A stretch of 5,939 nucleotides of DNA from Desulfarculaceae bacterium. GTDB taxonomy: Bacteria > Desulfobacterota > Desulfobacteria > Desulfobacterales > Desulfobacteraceae. The notes below the pieces were generated by a model that ran no database searches, was not told the origin of the DNA, and saw only the letters and a list, made by a program, of their open reading frames with translations. Both the position numbers and the translations under genes were made by a program. Positions within the stretch are counted from its first letter, which is position 1. Every line of letters begins with the position of its first letter. Positions 1 through 5,428 of this stretch are shown here, piece by piece. Where the stretch lies: the NCBI GenBank assembly GCA_021737205.1, contig JAIPEK010000151.1, positions 1 to 5,939 on the forward strand, written 5' to 3'.

Positions 1-240
1 CGTATCCGACTGGATCAAGGGTTCCCCGCCGGTGATTTCCACGAGACTGCACCCGTATGAACGGATTTTCTCCAGAATCGTGTCCCTGGAAAGTCTTGCC
101 GATTCGGTTTTTGCAAAGACCGTGTCGCAATACGAGCAGCTGAGGTTGCATCCCGCCAGTCTCACAAAAACGCAGGGCAGACCTGCGAAGGTGGATTCTC
201 CCTGGAGGCTGAAAAAAATTTCGCAGACGTCCAGGGCCAC
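1..240 (-). CDS. queE: 7-carboxy-7-deazaguanine synthase QueE, N-terminal part (runs off left edge)
   Basis: Radical-SAM enzyme of queuosine (7-deazaguanine) biosynthesis. It converts 6-carboxy-5,6,7,8-tetrahydropterin, the QueD product, to 7-carboxy-7-deazaguanine in the cytoplasm. The 80 visible residues carry the family N-terminus: EIFFSLQGES at 7-16, then FVRLAGCNLSCSYCDT, in which Cys31, Cys35 and Cys38 form the CxxxCxxC motif that binds the 4Fe-4S cluster, and the ITGGEPL motif at about 69-75 (SAM contact). The start is GTG at 240-238, because the codon just before it in the same frame is the queD TAG stop. A GGGAG Shine-Dalgarno at 251-247 sits 6 nt upstream, inside the last codons of queD. 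It is co-transcribed with queD and probably translationally coupled to it. The C-terminal part lies beyond base 1. Family assignment is very secure; completeness cannot be judged. Confidence 0.96.
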   Translation of the reverse strand, partial: MALDVCEIFFSLQGESTFAGLPCVFVRLAGCNLSCSYCDTVFAKTESARLSRDTILEKIRSYGCSLVEITGGEPLIQSDT

Positions 241-621
241 CTATCTCTCCCAATAGGCGGAACCGCACCCGGGGCTTTCAAATACAACGACTTTGGATAC
301 ATTGATATGTTCGGTGTTGAACATTTTTTCAAGTTCTTTGTACAAAAACTTCGCGATATTCTCTGAAGTGGGGTTCACCGCGCCGAATTCGGCAAGTTCG
401 TTAAGGTTGGTGTGGTCGAGTTTGTCCAGTATCTGTCGCAGTGCTTTTTTGACATCCCTGAAATCGATGCCGATGCCGAGCTGGTTTAGCCGGTCACACT
501 GGATGAAGGCCTCAATGATCCAGTTGTGGCCGTGCGTTCTCGAGCAGTTTCCGTCATATCCCCTCAATGAATGGGCTGCTGAAAAATGGTCTTTTATGTA
601 TATTTCATAAACCTGGGGCAT
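241..621 (-). CDS. queD: 6-carboxy-5,6,7,8-tetrahydropterin synthase QueD
   Basis: PTPS-family zinc enzyme that converts 7,8-dihydroneopterin triphosphate to 6-carboxytetrahydropterin, the second step of queuosine precursor synthesis. The protein has 126 residues, normal for the family. Zinc ligands are visible as His17 (FSAAHSL) and His30/His32 (THGHNW). Cys26 gives the CxxxHGH arrangement typical of QueD, whereas PTPS-III enzymes have Glu at that place. Asp69-His70 (LDHTNLNE) and Glu115 (FESPGCG) fit the catalytic and pterin-anchoring positions; PTSENIA at 84-90 is also typical. The ATG at 621-619 has GGAGA six bases upstream. The gene is first in an operon with queE, driven by the promoter at 650-678, with a short leader and no room for a preQ1 riboswitch. 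Its TAG stop directly abuts the GTG of queE. The assignment is secure. Confidence 0.96.
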   Translation of the reverse strand: MPQVYEIYIKDHFSAAHSLRGYDGNCSRTHGHNWIIEAFIQCDRLNQLGIGIDFRDVKKALRQILDKLDHTNLNELAEFGAVNPTSENIAKFLYKELEKMFNTEHINVSKVVVFESPGCGSAYWER

Positions 622-649
622 TGAATTCTCCGTTACCTTTTAAATGCAC

Positions 650-678
650 TTTATACCAGCAATACAGGATGCGGTCAA
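650..678 (-). promoter_or_regulatory. sigma-70 promoter of queD-queE
   Basis: On the minus strand a -35 box TTGACC (678-673) and a -10 box TATAAA (655-650) are separated by exactly 17 nt. Each differs from consensus at one base. The expected transcription start is near 643, giving a leader of about 22 nt before the queD ATG at 621. This is inferred from sequence match and position only. Confidence 0.75.
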
Positions 679-735
679 GTGTTCCTTGTGTTCCAGGGAG
701 GGCGATCGCATGAAATTATTTTCTTCCTTTCAAGC

Positions 736-760
736 CGGCTTTCGAGCCGTTCTCGAGAAC
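736..760. promoter_or_regulatory. small hairpin with TTCG loop plus 12-bp perfect palindrome (possible operator)
   Basis: CGGCT-TTCG-AGCCG (736-749) is a 5-bp stem with a TTCG loop. It is directly followed by GTTCTCGAGAAC (749-760), a perfect 12-bp palindrome. The pair lies about 70-80 bp upstream of the queD -35 box. A 12-bp palindrome is the right size for a dimeric regulator's site, but no regulator is identified and the function is a guess. Confidence 0.3.
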
Positions 761-771
761 TGACAAGGGTT

Positions 772-947
772 CATGGCAAAGGCAGAGGCAGCAGACGATC
801 CGGTATAACCTGTAGCGGATTTCAATGTCGGTCTGTTTCCGGCCACACGACGTGGCCGGTTCCGACATTGTCCTCGGAGCAGCCCTGGACGGGCTGCGAG
901 AATGAGCCGAAGGTTATACCGGATCGGCTGATGCCGGGAACATGGCA
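772..947. repeat. ERIC/MITE-like imperfect palindrome able to form a three-way junction
   Basis: The outer arms 787-811 and 911-935 are complementary at 23 of 25 positions, including a perfect 15-bp core (797-811 with 911-925). Between them sit two further hairpins. The first pairs 823-831 with 862-870 (9 bp) and 839-846 with 852-859 (8 bp), closing an ACGAC loop. The second pairs 879-885 with 891-897 (7 bp), extended by 873-875 with 898-900 across a bulge. The whole can fold as a Y or cruciform in DNA, or in RNA of either strand. The 7-mer CATGGCA occurs on both sides (772-778 and 941-947), as expected of a target-site duplication, although the arms do not start exactly at it. It could be a non-autonomous mobile repeat, a REP-like element or a structured RNA. 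No transposase is present, and copy number cannot be seen here. Confidence 0.55.
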
Positions 948-961
948 CGGACTCATAAAAT

Positions 962-999
962 TTCTCCCGGCGCCCTGGCGTTCCAGGGCGCCGGGAGAA
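962..999. repeat. 17-bp perfect GC-rich hairpin, 4-nt loop
   Basis: Bases 962-978 and 983-999 are perfectly complementary around a CGTT loop. On the plus strand the right arm is followed by TCACAG, with no T-run. On the minus strand it is followed by only ATTTTATG. It is therefore a poor intrinsic terminator in either direction, and no gene ends just before it. It may be a REP-type intergenic repeat, an insulator between the divergent units, or part of the same repeat cluster as 787-935. Confidence 0.6.
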
Positions 1000-1086
1000 T
1001 CACAGGGATGCCGAGAATTGTATTGACAAAAGGAAGGGTGTCTGGGATACCTGAAAAAAGGAGAATAACATACCCGGGGCCCCTTT

Positions 1087-1095
1087 TGCTATAAT
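1087..1095 (+). promoter_or_regulatory. extended -10 promoter of the small secreted protein gene
   Basis: TGC-TATAAT at 1087-1095 is a perfect -10 hexamer with the TGN extension. The position 17 nt upstream (1067-1072) has no good -35 box, which is usual for extended -10 promoters. The expected start is near 1102, giving a leader of about 38 nt. A second, weaker possibility is TTGACA at 1023-1028 with GATACC 17 nt later. Positional inference only. Confidence 0.6.
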
Positions 1096-1125
1096 GCGGG
1101 GTCAAAGAAAGGGTTCTGAAACAAA

Positions 1126-1131
1126 AAGGAG
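1126..1131 (+). promoter_or_regulatory. Shine-Dalgarno that fixes the ATG start at 1140
   Basis: AAGGAG at 1126-1131 ends on the first base of an in-frame GTG (1131-1133), so it cannot serve that GTG. It stands 8 nt upstream of the ATG at 1140-1142. The ATG is therefore the likely start, and the GTG-initiated version adds three false residues. Confidence 0.8.
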
Positions 1132-1139
1132 TGAAGCGT

Positions 1140-1436
1140 ATGAAAAAGACAGGGAAAATGTGCCTGGTTTTGCTCGTCGTGGCCGCCCTGGCAATGATGC
1201 CGGCGTCCGCCATGGCTGAAGGCAATAAGGTGGGAAAAGAGGCGAGTGCGGGAGCCATGACCGCGGATATCGTTATGGCGAGACCGATCGGACTTTTGTC
1301 CCTTATACTGGGGTCTTCCATGTTTGTTGTGTCGCTGCCGCTTTCGGGGCTCGGCGGAAACGTAGATTCGGCGGCGAGAAATCTTGTGGTGGAACCGGCC
1401 AAGTATACGTTTAAAAGGCCGCTGGGGGAATTCTAA
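1140..1436 (+). CDS. small conserved-type secreted or membrane-anchored protein, function unknown
   Basis: 98 residues. The N-terminus MKKTGK followed by a hydrophobic run (about 7-19) and ending ASAMA-EG looks like a Sec signal peptide cleaved after about residue 26. The mature part has a second apolar segment, RPIGLLSLILGSSMFVVSLP, that could be a membrane helix or hairpin with small residues. It ends with a patterned tail: GGN, then AARNLVVEPAKYTF and RPLGEF. The RPxGL...SLP...GN...ARNLV.P..YTF.RPLG pattern looks like a family of small, poorly characterised proteobacterial envelope proteins, but I cannot name it with confidence. The gene has its own promoter and ribosome-binding site, and a hairpin terminator begins about 85 nt after the stop. 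The start is ATG 1140 rather than GTG 1131, based on Shine-Dalgarno spacing. The signals strongly support a real gene; the role is unknown. Confidence 0.82.
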   Translation: MKKTGKMCLVLLVVAALAMMPASAMAEGNKVGKEASAGAMTADIVMARPIGLLSLILGSSMFVVSLPLSGLGGNVDSAARNLVVEPAKYTFKRPLGEF

Positions 1437-1515
1437 CCGGTTCTGATTGTTGAGATTTGTACAACGGGTTTGTACCAAAGGCAACTTGAAGGTATATTCG
1501 CCACCCTCTGAAACC

Positions 1516-1549
1516 AAAAAGCCCCTCCCGGAGGAGGGGCATTGTATTT
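1516..1549. terminator. bidirectional intrinsic terminator between the small gene and tRNA-Met
   Basis: An 8-bp GC-rich stem, GCCCCTCC (1521-1528) with GGAGGGGC (1533-1540), closes a 4-nt loop. Read on the minus strand it is followed by TTTTTGG, a good U-tract that would terminate the tRNA transcript 11 nt past its CCA. On the plus strand the tail is ATTGTATTT, weaker but usable for the small secreted protein gene. Confidence 0.85.
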
Positions 1550-1550
1550 A

Positions 1551-1627
1551 TGGTAGCGATGCAGGGATTTGAACCCCGGACTCTGCGGATATGAGCCGCA
1601 TGCTCTGACCAACTGAGCTACATCGCC
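1551..1627 (-). tRNA. tRNA-Met(CAU), probably elongator
   Basis: The 77-nt cloverleaf has an encoded CCA end. The acceptor stem GGCGATG pairs with CATCGCT, D-stem GCTC with GAGC, anticodon stem TGCGG with CCGCA, and T-stem CGGGG with CCCTG around TTCAAAT. The anticodon loop CTCATAT gives CAU. The first acceptor pair is a G1-U72 wobble. The initiator tRNA hallmark (C1 mismatched to A72, three G-C pairs below the anticodon loop) is absent, so it is not fMet. A CAU tRNA could also be the lysidine-modified Ile2, but G1-U72 and the GGCGATG acceptor resemble elongator Met tRNAs such as that of Bacillus. tRNA identity is secure; Met over Ile2 is likely, at roughly 80-85 percent. Confidence 0.95.
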
Positions 1628-1643
1628 AAAACAAAACCAGACT

Positions 1644-1672
1644 CATATATCACCCGCCTCAAAAAAAGTCAA
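1644..1672 (-). promoter_or_regulatory. promoter of tRNA-Met
   Basis: On the minus strand TTGACT (1672-1667) and TATATG (1649-1644) are 17 nt apart. The expected start is near 1637, about ten bases before the tRNA 5' end. The -35 box begins four bases past the stop of the acidic zinc-ribbon gene. The -10 box is only a 4/6 match, so read-through from upstream may add to expression. Confidence 0.55.
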
Positions 1673-1675
1673 GAT

Positions 1676-3823
1676 TTAATTCTTCTGCCCCGGCCGTGAA
1701 TGGCCGGCCGGTTTCACGGAAAAATTTTCCAGATTATCCGGCAGTTTTGAGAAGACAATCATGAACGGAATGGACCCGTTCGGCCGGATGTTTTTATTGG
1801 AACCGTTTTCTCCGCCTTTTTTTGAAAGAAGTTTGTCAATGGAACTTATTTCCGCCGTTTTCAGGGTTTCTTCCGGAATCATGTTACCGCAGTATACCTG
1901 TTTTGTCCGGGCGGTTACATCCCCTTTGGTAATCAGGGTGCCTTCCACCTGAAGATGACTGACCGGAAAGGCTGATTTGTTGGCGGCTCTACCGGTGATG
2001 ATAAAGAGCTTGCCTTCCGATTCGTTGCTTGCAAATCTTCCGTTTATACTCTGGTTGTCAAGCGTGATGTTTGCCGCTTCAGGCCGGCTCTGATATTTTT
2101 GCAGTACGGACTCGACAAACGGGATTTTCAGAGAGGATATATAGGGCACCTCGATTCCCATTATAATGCAGGTGCTGTATCCGGCCACAAGCATGATGGC
2201 GACCACCAGAACAGAGAGTAAAAATTTGAGAAATTTCGACGATCCGGAAGATTTTTCAGCAGCTCCCTGATCCATGAAGTCCGGTACGGAAGGTTTTTCG
2301 ATTTTCTCTTCTTCGATTTGCGCCCGGGGGGCTTTCGCCGTTTTTTCCGCTGTATCTTCCGCTGTATCTTCTTCCTCCTCGAATTCCTCTTCAAGGGATT
2401 CATCATAAAGCGTCAGGTCAAACTCCTCGGCCGCTTCTCCTGTTGAAGCAGGTGGTTCTGATTCGTCCTCCTCTTCGAACTCGAACCCGGCACCGAGTCC
2501 CTCGTCCTCTTCTTCAAGTTCAAATTCAAATTCGTCCGACTGTTCAGCTCCGGTTTCATCATCCAGCTCTATGTCCATTTCATCGGTTTCAGCAAGATCA
2601 AGATCCCCGATTTCAAGCTCCGGCTGCTTCTCCGGTCCGGCCGATTCTTTCTTCTTTTCCTCAAAGCCGGTTTCTTCTTGGGGCCCAGATCCTTCTTCCT
2701 CTACCTCCTCGTCCAGGTCACTGTCGATTTCAAGCTCAAACGATTCATCATCAGCAGTCATAAAATCGAACTCGGATTTTTCTTCTTCGCCGGTGTCAAA
2801 GTCGGTCTCTTCATCCGCTTCCAGATCCTCCATGCCAAGTTCGAGGGTTTCATCATCCAGATCGAGATCAAACTCCGGTTCCTTTTGATCTTCCGGGGTT
2901 TCGAACTCTTCCAGGTCCAGATCAAGTGCGTCATCTTCAGCGTCCAGACTGAATTCTTCTTCACTTTTGATATCGATTTCAGAGCTTTCTTCCCCGAGGT
3001 CTTTTTCAAAAGATTCCTCTCCGGAATCAAAACTTTCCGGTTCCCGTCCCGGCTCGTCCGGTACGGCTTCCAGTGTGTCCGAATCAGGGGATTCATCAAA
3101 GTCTATCCCGTCCAGGTCCAGATCAAGGGATTCATTTTCTTCATCAAGGCTGAATTCTTCGTCACTCTCTAAATCGAGGTCCGGGGCCTCGTCCCGTAAG
3201 TCTTCTTTTAGAGAATCTTCCTCGAAATCCAATTCGGTATCCGTTTCTGCCTTTTCCTGCCGGGAGGGTGCAACAAGATCGCTGTCGAATCCGGGCTCTG
3301 TTTGGAAAGGTTCATCCGGAACTTCGGGCTCGGCCGCTGATCCTTCAGTGTCCTGGTCCTCTTTTTCAAGAGAGCTGATTTCCTCTTCCAGCTCTTTGTC
3401 AATCTCCAGTTCATATGCGGGAACAATGCTTGCGGGTTTTTCTTTCTCGGATTCCTGCGCGGGTTCGGTATCTGCTGTAAGGTCTGTTTCCGGTTCGGCC
3501 GGGTCTTCCTCTCCGCCATCCTCAATGCCGAACTCGTGGTCGATATCGTCGATTCCTTCCAGGCCCGGAAAGGAATCATCCTCTACGGCTTTTTCAGGCT
3601 CGTCTAAGTCTTCGTCAGGCTCTTTTGTATCGGGAGCCGGGTGAGCTTCCATGTCGCCGGGTTTTTCTCCCGCTGCTTTTCTTTCATCCGGTTCGGGCGT
3701 TTCAGGAGGAAATGCTGTGAACAGGTTGCTGCATACGCTGCAACGCACCTTGGATCCGGTCGGCTTAATGCGGGTTTCATCAAGGTTGAACTTTGTTGAA
3801 CACTTATCGCAGGCTATAATCAT
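1676..3823 (-). CDS. MJ0042-type zinc-ribbon / acidic linker / DUF3426-like membrane protein
   Basis: 715 residues in four parts. Residues 1-36 form an MJ0042-style zinc ribbon with CxxC pairs at Cys5/Cys8 and Cys28/Cys31. Residues about 40-515 are a low-complexity, extremely acidic linker: in 301-400, 47 of 100 residues are Asp or Glu. A single transmembrane helix lies at about 533-556. Residues about 570-705 resemble DUF3426, with the NxSxxGR and LFIITGRAxNKS patterns. Basic residues just before the helix suggest the ribbon and acidic linker are cytoplasmic and the C-terminal domain periplasmic. Residues 204-241 and 271-308 are diverged copies, 67 residues apart. The ATG at 3823 has AGGGG five bases upstream and follows hpt by 15 nt, so it is probably the last protein gene of the cbpA-hpt unit. 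Function is unknown; the architecture is secure, the DUF3426 name less so. Confidence 0.85.
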   Translation of the reverse strand: MIIACDKCSTKFNLDETRIKPTGSKVRCSVCSNLFTAFPPETPEPDERKAAGEKPGDMEAHPAPDTKEPDEDLDEPEKAVEDDSFPGLEGIDDIDHEFGIEDGGEEDPAEPETDLTADTEPAQESEKEKPASIVPAYELEIDKELEEEISSLEKEDQDTEGSAAEPEVPDEPFQTEPGFDSDLVAPSRQEKAETDTELDFEEDSLKEDLRDEAPDLDLESDEEFSLDEENESLDLDLDGIDFDESPDSDTLEAVPDEPGREPESFDSGEESFEKDLGEESSEIDIKSEEEFSLDAEDDALDLDLEEFETPEDQKEPEFDLDLDDETLELGMEDLEADEETDFDTGEEEKSEFDFMTADDESFELEIDSDLDEEVEEEGSGPQEETGFEEKKKESAGPEKQPELEIGDLDLAETDEMDIELDDETGAEQSDEFEFELEEEDEGLGAGFEFEEEDESEPPASTGEAAEEFDLTLYDESLEEEFEEEEDTAEDTAEKTAKAPRAQIEEEKIEKPSVPDFMDQGAAEKSSGSSKFLKFLLSVLVVAIMLVAGYSTCIIMGIEVPYISSLKIPFVESVLQKYQSRPEAANITLDNQSINGRFASNESEGKLFIITGRAANKSAFPVSHLQVEGTLITKGDVTARTKQVYCGNMIPEETLKTAEISSIDKLLSKKGGENGSNKNIRPNGSIPFMIVFSKLPDNLENFSVKPAGHSRPGQKN

Positions 3824-3838
3824 TAAAACCCCTTGTAT

Positions 3839-4354
3839 TTATAATTTCAGATCATGAATTTCCGGCAGATATCTAAATCTTTCATTATAATCAAGTCCAT
3901 ACCCTACAATGAATCCTTTTTCAAGGGTAAAACATGAATAATCCACATTCATTCGGGTCTCCCGCCTTTCATGTTTGTCGATCAGGGTGCAGATTTTCAC
4001 GGATTGAGCCTGAAGGGACTGCATGTATTTTTTCAGGGCGACGATCGTGCGCCCCGTGTCCACAATGTCTTCAACCAGTATAATATGTCGGTTGCGGATT
4101 ACAAGGTCCGGTTCCTTGGTAAACCCGATTTCTCCCGTACTCGAGGTGCCTTCGTAACTGGAAGCGCCTATCAGATCGATTTCATGTTCAATTCCCATCG
4201 CCCTTGTCAAATCGGCCAGGAAAATGAAAGATCCTTTCAAGACACCCATTAATACGGGATTCTTGCCACTATAGTCGGTGTTCAGCTTTTCTGCCGTTTC
4301 TTTGATTTTTTTTTTGATCTCGGCTTCCGGGATCATCGGTATAAGCTCTGTCAT
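3839..4354 (-). CDS. hpt: hypoxanthine phosphoribosyltransferase
   Basis: Cytoplasmic purine-salvage enzyme that transfers the phosphoribosyl group of PRPP to hypoxanthine (often also guanine) to give IMP or GMP. The 171-residue length fits the bacterial family (about 170-185). Visible motifs are LKGS at 39-42, the flexible loop SYEGTSSTGE at 66-75, the PRPP-binding signature IILVEDIVDTGRTI at 91-104 (Glu95, Asp96, Asp99), the base-contacting Lys127 in LIDKHERR, and VGYGLDYNERFRYLPEI at 150-166. The ATG at 4354 lies 9 nt after the cbpA stop and has no strong Shine-Dalgarno (a GGGG lies about 15 nt upstream), so coupling to cbpA translation is likely. An ATG six codons later is also possible. 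The coding strand has a run of ten A (4306-4315) in codons 14-17. Identity is secure; the exact start is less so. Confidence 0.95.
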   Translation of the reverse strand: MTELIPMIPEAEIKKKIKETAEKLNTDYSGKNPVLMGVLKGSFIFLADLTRAMGIEHEIDLIGASSYEGTSSTGEIGFTKEPDLVIRNRHIILVEDIVDTGRTIVALKKYMQSLQAQSVKICTLIDKHERRETRMNVDYSCFTLEKGFIVGYGLDYNERFRYLPEIHDLKL

Positions 4355-4363
4355 AAATATGTT

Positions 4364-5317
4364 TTATACCCCGGTTTCCCGTAATTTTTCAACAAGATTT
4401 TTTTGCTCTTCAGTGAGCGACCTGGGAAATAAGACATGAATCACTACATACAGGTCACCGGTCCCGCTTTTTTTCATAAACGGCACACCGTGGCCGGAAA
4501 GACGCATTTTGGACTTGTGGCCGGTTCCGGCGGGAATGTTGAGGTTGATTTCCTTTCCGGCAGGAGTGGATACACTCACTTTGGTCCCGAGAAGGGCATC
4601 GGTCAGTTTGACCTCCTTTCTGGTGTATATGTCGTTGCCGTCCAGCTCATATCCGATGGGAGGCAGCGGGTTTGACTTCAGGTAAAGATCGCCGTTTTCA
4701 CCGCCGTAAGGACTTGCCTCCCCCTTTCCCGCGATTCTGATTTTTTTGCCGGCAATCATTCCCTTGGGAATTGTGACGGTGACGGTTTTGGTGCGGCCGC
4801 CTTCGTTCACACTCAACGTCTTTTTGGTCCCGTTAATGATTTCCTCAAGGTTCAGGGAGATCTCATGCTCGATATCATTGCCTTTCATCTGCCGGCTTCC
4901 GGTGTGAAAGCCGCCCCCCATGCCGAAGGGATCTGCACCCATTCCTCCCCTGGAGGAGAATGAAGGGCCGCCCCGGCTGAATCCGCCGCCGAAATTCTGG
5001 GAAAAGCCCCTGGCGGAGCCGCCGCCGAAGCCGAATTCCCTGAGGATATCTCCGAGATCGAAATCCCTGAAAATATCTTCCTGGGAGTACTGCTGCTGGA
5101 AGTTTTCAGAGCCGAAAGTATCATACTGCTTGCGTTTTTCCGGGTCGCTCAATACCGCGTACGCCTCGCTGATTTCCTTGAATTTGGCCTCTGATTCCTT
5201 ATCCCCTTTTGTCTTGTCCGGATGGTATTTTTGTGCAAGTTTTCGGTACGCCTTTTTTATTTCATCATCGGATGCGTTTCTTTCCACACCGAGTGTTTTG
5301 TAATAGTCTTCCGCCAT
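4364..5317 (-). CDS. cbpA: class II DnaJ-family co-chaperone (CbpA-like)
   Basis: J-domain protein that stimulates DnaK ATPase and delivers client proteins. 317 residues. The J domain spans 4-70 with the HPD signature at 32-34 (KYHPDKTKGD). A Gly/Phe-rich segment runs from about 94 to 140 (FGFGGG, FGGGFSRGG, GMGGGF). Two beta-barrel substrate-binding domains follow, from about 145 (GNDIEHEISLNLEEIINGTKK) to the end, including the GDLYVVI strand and a C-terminal dimerisation helix (SLTEEQKNLVEKL). No CxxCxGxG zinc-finger repeats are present, which separates it from canonical DnaJ (class I). The ATG at 5317 has AAGGAAG about 9 nt upstream. It is first in a unit with hpt and the zinc-ribbon gene. 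No CIRCE element is visible upstream. The class is secure; the symbol cbpA is by class. Confidence 0.92.
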   Translation of the reverse strand: MAEDYYKTLGVERNASDDEIKKAYRKLAQKYHPDKTKGDKESEAKFKEISEAYAVLSDPEKRKQYDTFGSENFQQQYSQEDIFRDFDLGDILREFGFGGGSARGFSQNFGGGFSRGGPSFSSRGGMGADPFGMGGGFHTGSRQMKGNDIEHEISLNLEEIINGTKKTLSVNEGGRTKTVTVTIPKGMIAGKKIRIAGKGEASPYGGENGDLYLKSNPLPPIGYELDGNDIYTRKEVKLTDALLGTKVSVSTPAGKEINLNIPAGTGHKSKMRLSGHGVPFMKKSGTGDLYVVIHVLFPRSLTEEQKNLVEKLRETGV

Positions 5318-5400
5318 TTTTTACCACTTCCTTTTTTCTGTTGTTTCAAGCTGAATGTTGTATTGGAAAATAGGCTGTTCACTTTTGTTTGAATATCATT

Positions 5401-5428
5401 AAAATAAGAAATAATCGGCGCGTGTCAA
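5401..5428 (-). promoter_or_regulatory. candidate promoter of the cbpA-hpt-zinc-ribbon unit
   Basis: A perfect -35 TTGACA (5428-5423) overlaps the mnmG stop codon. TATTTT (5406-5401) follows after 16 nt as a 4/6 -10 match. The leader would be about 75-80 nt. No terminator hairpin is visible after mnmG, so read-through from mnmG is also possible. Confidence 0.5.

Larger units (their letters stand above)
679..1086. other. gene-free intergenic stretch with several inverted repeats
   Basis: This is the space between the divergent queD promoter and the promoter of the small secreted protein gene. Open frames exist on both strands (for example plus 679-1026 and minus 730-948), but their translations are rich in Arg, Ser and Pro, lack a recognisable domain, and have no convincing ribosome-binding site. 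The stretch is dominated by inverted repeats, listed separately: a 12-bp palindrome at 749-760, a three-way-junction palindrome at 787-935 and a 17-bp hairpin at 962-999. Nothing recognisable lies between them except a possible TTGACA at 1023-1028. Confidence 0.7.

Noticed and set aside
622..672. preQ1 riboswitch ahead of queD
   Set aside because: The predicted promoter leaves a leader of only about 22 nt, and no preQ1-I type hairpin with an A-rich tail is visible.
702..709. GCGATCGC octamer (HIP1-like)
   Set aside because: A single occurrence; HIP1 significance comes from extreme genome-wide frequency in cyanobacteria, which this window does not suggest.
679..1026. 115-codon plus-strand open frame in the gene-free stretch, and a 72-codon minus-strand frame at 730-948
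   Set aside because: Both run through the three-way-junction palindrome, have biased Arg/Ser/Pro composition, no recognisable domain and no convincing start site. RNA or DNA structure explains the sequence better.
1456..1475. TTTGTAC repeated twice, 13 bp apart, after the small gene
   Set aside because: Two short copies between a stop codon and a terminator, with no further copies; too weak to call a regulatory repeat.
953..1517. Two long minus-strand open frames opposite the small secreted protein gene
   Set aside because: The plus-strand gene has a promoter, Shine-Dalgarno, signal peptide and terminator. The antisense products show no domain.
2967..3644. 225-codon plus-strand Ser-rich open frame
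   Set aside because: It is the antisense reading of the Asp/Glu-rich linker: GAA and GAT codons read backwards give TTC and ATC, and in shifted frames long stop-free Ser-rich text. No ribosome-binding site or domain.
4364..5317. Canonical DnaJ (class I)
   Set aside because: No CxxCxGxG zinc-finger repeats are present between the Gly/Phe region and the C-terminal domains, so it is a class II protein.
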